From Enterobacter mori (GTDB taxonomy: Bacteria > Pseudomonadota > Gammaproteobacteria > Enterobacterales > Enterobacteriaceae), in contig NZ_CP104285.1 in the NCBI RefSeq assembly GCF_025244905.1, positions 992,001 through 1,056,000 on the forward strand: a stretch of 64,000 nucleotides of DNA, given 5' to 3'. Both the position numbers and the translations under genes were made by a program. Under the pieces are notes generated by a model. The model saw nothing but the letters and a program-made list of their open reading frames with translations. It made no database searches and was not told the origin of the DNA. Below, piece after piece: positions 57,931 through 64,000 of this stretch (positions within the stretch are counted from its first letter, which is position 1; every line of letters starts with the position of its first letter).

Positions 57931-59496
57931 TTAAGCAGAATGTATCCCGAGGTTATCTTCTGCCCAAAGTATAAATTCCGCCTTGGGCAGCGCCTTACTG
58001 TAGTACCACCCCTGACCATACTGCACCCCGTGAAGGTGCAGCCAGCGGAGCTGCCCGTCGGTCTCTATACCCTCTGCCACCATGGCCAGATTCAGCGATT
58101 TCGCCATTTCAATAATGTGCGGGGTGACGTTTTTATACTCCAGCGCGCCCACAAACGACTTATCAATTTTTAACGTGTCGACGTCCAGATCCTGAAGGTA
58201 GCTGAGGCTGGAATAACCGGTACCAAAATCATCAATATAGATGGCATGACCTGAACGGCGGAATGCCGCGATGGCCGGTGCGCTGATTTTCGGATCGGCA
58301 AAGCCACGCTCGGTTAACTCAAGGGCGATCTGTCCGGGATGGACTTTCCACTTATTGAGCAACTGGCTCAGCAGAGGCGGCAATTTGCCGGAGAGTAAAT
58401 CGGCAGGCGCAAGGTTAATGGAAATATGCTGATCGCCATGCAGATGTAGCCAGTGACCCATATCCTCAAACACTTTTTCGATGACGAGCTGCGTCAGTTG
58501 CGTAATAAGGCCCGTCTGTTCCGCGAGCGGAACGAAAATATCCGGTGAGAGATGGCTCCCGTCAGGCTGAGGCCAGCGGGCAAGCGCCTCAGCACCGACA
58601 ATTTTCCCACTGCAGAGCGCCACAATGGGCTGGTAGTTAACCACAAATTCGCGGTTATTAATCGCATCAAGCAGCCTGTAGCGTGGGGACTGTATACGTC
58701 GCAGGATGCGCAGAACGAAAAGTGCGGCAAGCAGGCTTATCAACATGCCAAACGGCAGCCAAAAAAGAAGTTGCCGATGCCAGGTTTCAGCCAGCGGTTT
58801 TAACGCCGCCCAGGCGACGATATTAAACCCCAGCTCAGGAACAGGCTTAATAATATACATTGAGCCGTTGTACTGAACGCGGGTCATTTCCCGATCGACA
58901 GTCATGTTGCGAATATGAGGAGCAAGCGTGTTGCTGCTGGCAAAAACGAGGTGTGTTGAGCTGCCTACCAGCGCGGCATCAATTGCGATCTCACCGAAAG
59001 GGATCACATCCACCAACGAGGCAGGATCGACCAGCACAAGGTAATGGCCTTTGCCCAGTACGGCCATATAGCGGTTAAAACCAAGATCGTTTTGCGTGGT
59101 CAGCCAGGCACTGTAACCATCTGCAGTAATACGCATCGGGGGCGGGAAAGCGGCTGCGTCGCTGTCCTGCTCCAGGGAGGAGCAGAGGGGCTTCAGGTTG
59201 TCGATGTAGATCACTTCCTGAACATAACGCCATGAGAAAGCAACCCGACGCATTTCCCGTAAATGCAGATAACTACAGGGAGGCCCCTCAAAGGCCTGAA
59301 GCCGGGTCAGCGCTTCTTTTGCCTGATTAACTACCCTGTCTGTACGAAGCAGCACGCGGGATGCGTAACTATTAAGCACATCTTCAAATTTATCCTCCGC
59401 CTGGCGATGCGCCAGCCAGATACTAAGGCAAATCGGTACCAGCACAGAAAAGATCAGTATGCCTGTGACCAGGCTGACCAGATGTCGGGTTTTCAT
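57931..59496 (-). CDS. pdeB: Cyclic di-GMP phosphodiesterase with CSS sensor domain, PdeB (YlaB)
   Basis: A 521-residue inner-membrane enzyme. Helix 1 (about 7-29) is followed by a periplasmic CSS domain with the CSS motif at residues 105-107 and a partner Cys74, helix 2 (about 238-260), and a cytosolic EAL domain. The EAL domain has AEALARW (EAL variant), the metal-binding DDFGTGYSSLSYL and KIDKSFV. In this family a periplasmic disulfide controls activity and proteolysis. It is the backbone gene that in E. coli follows ffs; here it is displaced by 7 kb of accessory DNA. Confidence 0.93.
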   Translation of the reverse strand: MKTRHLVSLVTGILIFSVLVPICLSIWLAHRQAEDKFEDVLNSYASRVLLRTDRVVNQAKEALTRLQAFEGPPCSYLHLREMRRVAFSWRYVQEVIYIDNLKPLCSSLEQDSDAAAFPPPMRITADGYSAWLTTQNDLGFNRYMAVLGKGHYLVLVDPASLVDVIPFGEIAIDAALVGSSTHLVFASSNTLAPHIRNMTVDREMTRVQYNGSMYIIKPVPELGFNIVAWAALKPLAETWHRQLLFWLPFGMLISLLAALFVLRILRRIQSPRYRLLDAINNREFVVNYQPIVALCSGKIVGAEALARWPQPDGSHLSPDIFVPLAEQTGLITQLTQLVIEKVFEDMGHWLHLHGDQHISINLAPADLLSGKLPPLLSQLLNKWKVHPGQIALELTERGFADPKISAPAIAAFRRSGHAIYIDDFGTGYSSLSYLQDLDVDTLKIDKSFVGALEYKNVTPHIIEMAKSLNLAMVAEGIETDGQLRWLHLHGVQYGQGWYYSKALPKAEFILWAEDNLGIHSA

Positions 59497-59691
59497 GCTG
59501 CTGTTTCCTTTCTCATATGCCCATTTCCGGGCACTGAGTCGCTTGTCGGAGGCGAAAAATTTTACCGTGAAATGATATAGTTATAGCACGCAGGTGTCAT
59601 GATTTTCATTTTGTCGCAAACCTTTAAGGACGTTTTGCGAGGAAGGGGGGGAATTTTCAGGGGTTGTTTTTTCAACTGAGCCTGGATATCA

Positions 59692-59712
59692 TTTTGTTAT
59701 GTTATAACAAAA
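59692..59712. promoter_or_regulatory. Zur-type operator before rpmE2
   Basis: TTTTGTTATGTTATAACAAA is a nearly symmetric AT-rich sequence containing GTTATGTTATAAC, the pattern of Zur sites upstream of ykgM and znu genes in E. coli. It ends 15 bases before the rpmE2 start. Confidence 0.75.
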
Positions 59713-59727
59713 CATGAAGAGCCTATA

Positions 59728-59988
59728 ATGAAACCTGATATCCATCCAGCCTATCGCACCGTGGTGTTTCACGACACCAGTGCCAACGAATACTTTAAAG
59801 TCGGATCGACCATCAAGACCGACCGTGAAATTGAGCTCGACGGTGAGACGTATCCGTACATCACCATCGAGGTCTCTTCAAAATCACACCCGTTTTATAC
59901 CGGTAAGCAGAAAACGTTCTCGACGGATGGCAGCGCTGCGCGCTTCCGCAAACGTTTTGGCGGCTTTCTTAATGCGAAGCGGGGTTAA
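59728..59988 (+). CDS. rpmE2: Ribosomal protein L31 type B (zinc-independent)
   Basis: An 86-residue paralogue of L31 (YkgM) that lacks the CxxC zinc motif. It contains [20 protein letters not shown] and [14 protein letters not shown]. Under zinc starvation it replaces the zinc-containing L31, releasing zinc. The Zur-type box upstream supports this. rpmJ2 follows after two bases. Confidence 0.95.
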   Translation: MKPDIHPAYRTVVFHDTSANEYFKVGSTIKTDREIELDGETYPYITIEVSSKSHPFYTGKQKTFSTDGSAARFRKRFGGFLNAKRG

Positions 59989-59990
59989 CC

Positions 59991-60131
59991 ATGCAGGTAC
60001 TTAACTCGCTGCGCAGTGCGAAACAGCGTCACCCGGATTGCCAGATCGTAAAACGTAAGGGACGCTTGTACGTCATTTGCAAATCTAACCCGCGCTTTAA
60101 AGCCGTTCAGGGACGTAAAAAAAGACGCTAA
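59991..60131 (+). CDS. rpmJ2: Ribosomal protein L36 type B (zinc-independent)
   Basis: A 46-residue paralogue of L36 (YkgO), [20 protein letters not shown] onward, ending AVQGRKKRR. It lacks the full Cys-Cys-Cys-His zinc set of the standard L36. It forms a Zur-controlled pair with rpmE2. The stop overlaps the convergent acetyltransferase gene by four bases. Confidence 0.93.
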   Translation: MQVLNSLRSAKQRHPDCQIVKRKGRLYVICKSNPRFKAVQGRKKRR

Positions 60132-60838
60132 ACGCGCGTTTCACGCCAACTTTCCAGGGATCTGATCTGTTTGCCATCGGCGGTAAAATTGTCGGTGGCA
60201 AGCCAGTTTTCAAACGCTTTCGCAAGAATCGGCCACTCGCTGTCGATGATTGAGAACCAGTCCGTATCCCGGTTATGTCCTTTCGTCACCAGAGCCTGAC
60301 GAAAGCGCCCTTCAAACTGAAATCCCAGACGGAGCGCCGCCTTGCGGGAAGGTTCGTTCAGGCTGTTACATTTCCATTCATAGCGGCGGTATCCCAGCAC
60401 GTCGAACGCATACTGCATCAGGAGGTATTGCGCTTCTGTGGACATCGGCGTGCGGCTAAGAAGGGGGGAGAAATGGACGTGTCCCACCTCCATAACACCG
60501 TTTGTCGGATCGATACGCATCAGCGCCAGCGTACCGACAGGTGCCTGAGTCTGATTATCAATGACGGTGAAATGTATCGGATCCGGTAATTCGCACACGC
60601 TTGCCACCCACGCGGCAAATTCGCCTGCGGTGGCATCAGGTTCACGCAGCAGCCACGTCCAGCTGCGGGTATCTTCTGCCAGAAGATAGGCCGAAAAGAG
60701 GGCATCGGCATGTTCCACACGCAGCGGCTCCAGCCGACAGTAGCAGCCATGAAGATGCACGCGGGAAGGTGCCTGGCGGGGTTGCCAGTCGATAAGTTCA
60801 TCGCCAATGGGTTGTCCAAACTGATTGAATGTGCTCAT
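60128..60838 (-). CDS. GNAT-family N-acetyltransferase (RimL-like)
   Basis: A 236-residue protein with the Acetyltransf_3/RimL layout: [13 protein letters not shown] near the start of the fold, [10 protein letters not shown], and the acetyl-CoA-binding end region [21 protein letters not shown]. The substrate is unknown; relatives acetylate ribosomal proteins, amino acids or antibiotics. ATG at 60838 is chosen ([15 protein letters not shown]). It is divergent from a MocR regulator, which probably controls it. Confidence 0.85.
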   Translation of the reverse strand: MSTFNQFGQPIGDELIDWQPRQAPSRVHLHGCYCRLEPLRVEHADALFSAYLLAEDTRSWTWLLREPDATAGEFAAWVASVCELPDPIHFTVIDNQTQAPVGTLALMRIDPTNGVMEVGHVHFSPLLSRTPMSTEAQYLLMQYAFDVLGYRRYEWKCNSLNEPSRKAALRLGFQFEGRFRQALVTKGHNRDTDWFSIIDSEWPILAKAFENWLATDNFTADGKQIRSLESWRETRV

Positions 60839-60882
60839 GTTATTTTCCGCTCTGCTGTAAGTGATCTCAGAGTAAATAAATG

Positions 60883-60928
60883 CTGGTTCCTTAAAAAGTA
60901 CCAGTGAGGTATGTTCTGGTGGTACCAC
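60883..60928. promoter_or_regulatory. Candidate operator region between the GNAT gene and MocR regulator
   Basis: CTGGT (60883-60887) and ACCAG (60900-60904) are inverted, and a second CTGGT at 60916 runs into the perfect palindrome GTGGTACCAC (60919-60928). Repeated CTGGT/ACCAG half-sites in the 101-base divergent spacer suggest the MocR binding site (inference). Confidence 0.5.
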
Positions 60929-60939
60929 GGAGAGAGAAA

Positions 60940-62400
60940 ATGAATATACCTGGCGATGAATTTTATACCCTGATCGCTGCTGCGCTGGAAAAGCGCGGTG
61001 AAGAGACCTTGCAGCGCACGCTGTATCTTGCCATGCGTGAAGCCGTCCTGCAGGGAAGGCTGCAGGCTGAAAGCCGCTTACCGGGCTCCCGGGTGATTGC
61101 GCAGCAGCTTTCCGTGTCCCGTAACACCGTCAATGCGGCGCTTGAGCAACTCTCGCTAGAAGGGTATCTGCTGCGCAGTCGTCAGGGTACACGCGTGGCG
61201 CAGCTGGCGCAGCGCGGAAATCGACAGGATTTTCCCGAGCCGACCATCACGCTGGCTAAGCGGGTGACGCAGTTGCCAGAACCGACGCCGAGGGAGACGC
61301 CGGTACTCGCTTTTACGCCCGGCACGCCAGCCATCAATTATTTTCCTCTTCCGCTCTGGCGGCGCTTGTACGATCGCGTTTTACGCGAGGAAGGGAGTGC
61401 ATTACTTGGCTATGGCGATCCGGCCGGGGAATCCTCACTACGTGAGGCCATTGCCCGCCATCTTGCCCTGTCGCGGGGGATTGATTGCGATGCCAGCCAG
61501 ATTATTATTACCGAGGGGGCTCTGGAAGGGGTGAATCTCTGCACGCAGTTGTTGAGCGAGCCGGGGGATCTCGCGTGGATTGAAGATCCCGGCTATGCGG
61601 GGGCAAAAAGCGCGTTTGCGAAATCGGGCTTGACGATGATAGGCCTGCCCGTGGACGACGAGGGAATGGACTGGGAAGGGCAACCTGCAGCGCGTCCTAC
61701 ACTCATCTTTACTTCGCCTTCACATCAGTTTCCCTACGGGAGCGTGCTGAGCGCGCGTCGGCGTTTGTCATTGCTGGCGCTGGCGCTCCAGCATAAGGCC
61801 TGGATTATCGAGGACGACTACGACAGCGAGTTTCGGTATTCCGGAGAGCCGGTGCCAGCAATGCTGGGAATGGTCAACAACGCGCCCGTGGTTTATCTGG
61901 GAACATTCAGTAAAACGCTGTTTCCGTCGCTCCGAATCGGTTTTATGGTCATCCCACCGTCGCTGGCAAACGCGGCGCGTCCGGCCATTGGTGCGTTATT
62001 GCGTGGGGGGCATCGTGCGGAACAGCGTACGCTGGCGCTGTTTATTGAAGAGGGCCATTACGCGCGCCATCTTGCCGCCATGCGTCGGCTCTATCGGAAA
62101 CGCTACCGGCAACTGCGCGAGGTGCTCAACGCTGAGCTACATGTCGCGCATCGTGTGCTGGCGGCTGAGGGGGGCATGCACCTGACGGTGGCAATTGACG
62201 GGATTAATGACAAGGTGATTGTTCAGCAGGCGAAGGCATTCCAGCTGGCCCCCGCGGCGTTAAGCGGGTATTACCTGACGCCGAAGCAGGGGCAAACCGG
62301 TCTGGTGCTGGGGTACGGTAATACCTCTGCTTCTCAGTTTGCGTCAGGTATCCGACGCTTGCAGACGCTGATTACGCAGCAGCAGGACGAGAAAGCGTAA
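60940..62400 (+). CDS. MocR-type GntR/aminotransferase regulator
   Basis: A 486-residue regulator with an N-terminal GntR winged helix ([20 protein letters not shown]) and a C-terminal aminotransferase-like domain with [11 protein letters not shown] and the PLP lysine in [15 protein letters not shown]. The fold resembles PdxR-like regulators. It is divergent from the GNAT gene and overlaps the end of convergent ylaC by 29 bases. ATG at 60940 follows GGAGAGAG. Confidence 0.9.
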   Translation: MNIPGDEFYTLIAAALEKRGEETLQRTLYLAMREAVLQGRLQAESRLPGSRVIAQQLSVSRNTVNAALEQLSLEGYLLRSRQGTRVAQLAQRGNRQDFPEPTITLAKRVTQLPEPTPRETPVLAFTPGTPAINYFPLPLWRRLYDRVLREEGSALLGYGDPAGESSLREAIARHLALSRGIDCDASQIIITEGALEGVNLCTQLLSEPGDLAWIEDPGYAGAKSAFAKSGLTMIGLPVDDEGMDWEGQPAARPTLIFTSPSHQFPYGSVLSARRRLSLLALALQHKAWIIEDDYDSEFRYSGEPVPAMLGMVNNAPVVYLGTFSKTLFPSLRIGFMVIPPSLANAARPAIGALLRGGHRAEQRTLALFIEEGHYARHLAAMRRLYRKRYRQLREVLNAELHVAHRVLAAEGGMHLTVAIDGINDKVIVQQAKAFQLAPAALSGYYLTPKQGQTGLVLGYGNTSASQFASGIRRLQTLITQQQDEKA

Positions 62401-62839
62401 AGACATCATAAAAAGAGAGCTGCCCTTTGGTTGAAACCATTTTCTGCAGCTTCTCTTTCTGCCCGGTCTCCACCGCGGGTGAGTGTAAAATGCTGTCGAT
62501 TAATTCTGTCGGCACAAAGCGCGTGTTGTACCACTCGCCGTTATAGCAGACCCGGAAATCAAGCACGTCGATATCTTCGTAGCGGTAGCGGGGATTAACG
62601 TCGAAAAAGAAAAACGCGTTAAATACCACAAACAGCACAACGAGCAGCCAGACGGAGTCCACCAGGGTTTCGGATGTCAGCATCACCACAAGCGTTGCCA
62701 GCCAGGCTGCGTACATGGCGACAAACAGTCCCGGATGCTTGCGGATGAAGCTAATGCTAAAACGCGGGCGATTGTCGCGCTTTTCGCGGTGGTTAAGATC
62801 GTCGATGGTGGCGGTGAGCAGGCGCTGTATCTCGGTCAT
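62372..62839 (-). CDS. ylaC: YlaC family inner membrane protein
   Basis: A 155-residue protein with two adjacent helices (about 34-75), a cytosolic N-terminus ([20 protein letters not shown]) and the conserved [20 protein letters not shown]. Function unknown. The 3' end overlaps the regulator gene, showing how tightly the accessory block abuts the backbone. Confidence 0.92.
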   Translation of the reverse strand: MTEIQRLLTATIDDLNHREKRDNRPRFSISFIRKHPGLFVAMYAAWLATLVVMLTSETLVDSVWLLVVLFVVFNAFFFFDVNPRYRYEDIDVLDFRVCYNGEWYNTRFVPTELIDSILHSPAVETGQKEKLQKMVSTKGQLSFYDVFTLSRPAAA

Positions 62840-62957
62840 TTTCTGCCTTCATGATTGTTGAAAATACAGGGGATCTGCCTATTTTAGGGGAGCAACCAGG
62901 CTGAAAAAAGTAACAGTCAGGCGCTAAAAGACCATAACAGTTGGCTCCCCCGATACC

Positions 62958-63509
62958 TTAGAGCATCTTGATGATTTTTGCCGGATTGCCGCCAACGACA
63001 GCATTGGCCGGTACATCTTTTGTCACAACCGCGCCGGAAGCCACCACCACATTATCACCCAGCGTGACGCCAGGATTAATGACGGCGCGTCCGCCAATCC
63101 AGACGTTATTACCAATGGTCACGGGCTTACCAAACTCGACGCCGCTGTTGCGTTCATCGGGATCCAGCGGATGAGTTGCCGTGTAGATATGCACACCCGG
63201 TGCCAGCATGCAGTTGTCGCCAATATGAATAGGGCAGACATCCAGCATCACGCAATCGAAGTTAGCGTAAAATTCTTTACCCAGGTAAATGTTGTAGCCG
63301 TAGTCACATCGGAAACTCGGCTCGATATACGCGCCTGCGCTTTGTCCTAAAAGCTCCGCCAGAATAGTCTGGCGTTCAGTTTTCGCGTCGGGGGCGGTGT
63401 GGTTATAGCGGTGAATCAGATGGCGGGCTCGCAGTCGATCGGCCCGTAACGTCTCATCACCAGGGCAGTAATGTTCACCTGCAATCATCTTCTGTTTTTC
63501 TGTGCTCAT
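62958..63509 (-). CDS. maa: Maltose O-acetyltransferase
   Basis: A 183-residue left-handed beta-helix (hexapeptide) acetyltransferase that moves acetyl from acetyl-CoA to maltose and glucose. The catalytic histidine lies in YTATHPLD and repeats end in [22 protein letters not shown] at 63509 matches E. coli; the frame opens 111 bases upstream. Confidence 0.95.
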   Translation of the reverse strand: MSTEKQKMIAGEHYCPGDETLRADRLRARHLIHRYNHTAPDAKTERQTILAELLGQSAGAYIEPSFRCDYGYNIYLGKEFYANFDCVMLDVCPIHIGDNCMLAPGVHIYTATHPLDPDERNSGVEFGKPVTIGNNVWIGGRAVINPGVTLGDNVVVASGAVVTKDVPANAVVGGNPAKIIKML

Positions 63510-63562
63510 ACAAGAACCTCTCTGGATATCATTACTGCAGAGTAATAGGGATAGGCCAGAAA

Positions 63563-63574
63563 GGGAACGTTCCC
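63563..63574. promoter_or_regulatory. Palindrome GGGAACGTTCCC upstream of maa
   Basis: A perfect 12-base palindrome lies 54 bases before the maa start codon. No known regulator is assigned. Confidence 0.3.
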
Positions 63575-63718
63575 GGAAAACCTGTGTGATAACAGTCACA
63601 ACAATGTTGCGGATGAGCACGTTTTACACGGAGACCTGCTTTCGCACAGGGAGCGTAAGTCGAAAGGTGTATACAAATCAGAACGTGACGTAGAACCTCT
63701 ACAGACACGCGTTAAAGA

Positions 63719-63937
63719 TTAACGAACAAATTTCCATACTGACGTTGGGATTTTGTCATACAGCTTATTCATGGTCAGCTCAGCAAGCCGATGGTCAGCG
63801 GCTGAATAAAATACAGCCAGTTCATTATCAGACAGCTCGTATTTATTTTTTTCGATGACACGTTCGAGTGTGTCTATTGACTGACAACGTCGCAAGCGCA
63901 TCAAATAATCGACTTTTGTTAATGGTTTATCAGACAT
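63719..63937 (-). CDS. hha: Haemolysin expression-modulating protein Hha
   Basis: A 72-residue small helical protein that binds H-NS and strengthens silencing of horizontally acquired genes. The sequence is nearly identical to E. coli Hha ([20 protein letters not shown]). Its usual partner gene tomB would lie just beyond the window end. Confidence 0.97.
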   Translation of the reverse strand: MSDKPLTKVDYLMRLRRCQSIDTLERVIEKNKYELSDNELAVFYSAADHRLAELTMNKLYDKIPTSVWKFVR

Positions 63938-64000
63938 AAATTCACCTTAGTAATTGTAATAATTTTAACAGGAAAGACTAACCGGGTTTGCTCTGCTCAC

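Overview
The window is chromosomal DNA of an enteric bacterium of the family Enterobacteriaceae. Gene order and protein sequences follow Escherichia coli closely, from secD through tsx, nusB, dxs, the cyo operon, clpPX-lon, mdlAB, glnK-amtB, tesB and ffs to ylaC, maa and hha. The accessory genes and REP sequences (GCCGGGTGGCG...CCTACAA type) fit Enterobacter or a near relative. Species cannot be fixed by eye. No prophage, insertion sequence, CRISPR array, tRNA or rRNA was seen; the only structural RNA recognised is 4.5S RNA (ffs).

Layout. 1-2743: end of secD, then secF (Sec translocase accessory proteins). 2886-3946: a VOC-fold protein and a WYL-domain regulator, with a perfect palindrome upstream, where E. 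coli K-12 has yajD. 4072-5764: tsx and the lipoprotein gene yajI. 5917-9522: nrdR-ribD-ribH-nusB-thiL (ribonucleotide reductase control, riboflavin, antitermination, thiamine). The expected next gene, pgpA, is missing and a REP unit sits at the junction. 9585-13653, minus strand: xseB-ispA-dxs-yajO (isoprenoid precursors, exonuclease VII). 13832-18855: thiI, panE-yajL, yajQ, yajR. 19069-23853: cyoABCDE (cytochrome bo3 oxidase and heme O synthase). 24332-27056: ampG, yajG, bolA. 27387-36603: a protein-quality block (tig, clpP, clpX, lon, hupB, ppiD, ybaV) with heat-shock promoters before clpP and lon. 36703-38516: fadM and queC, with a toxin-antitoxin cassette of the HI1419/HI1420 type between them whose toxin is frameshifted. 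38583-42864: ybaE, cof, a cysteine desulfhydrase gene (cdsH) and its divergent Lrp-type regulator decR. 42895-48306: the ABC exporter pair mdlAB and the nitrogen-controlled glnK-amtB pair. 48402-50614: tesB, ybaY, atl, ffs.

50615-62400 is an accessory stretch split by pdeB (ylaB). It holds an unrecognised two-gene operon with a Pho-box-like sequence, a MocR regulator divergent from a YczE-family membrane protein, lacI-lacZ without lacY or lacA, the zinc-independent ribosomal protein genes rpmE2-rpmJ2 with a Zur-like box, and a GNAT acetyltransferase divergent from a second MocR regulator. The backbone resumes at ylaC, maa and hha.

Most of the window is ordinary backbone. The best leads are the unexplained Pho-box operon, the broken toxin with an intact antitoxin and perfect palindrome, the loss of pgpA, the reduced lac locus, and three regulator/target pairs with visible candidate operators.
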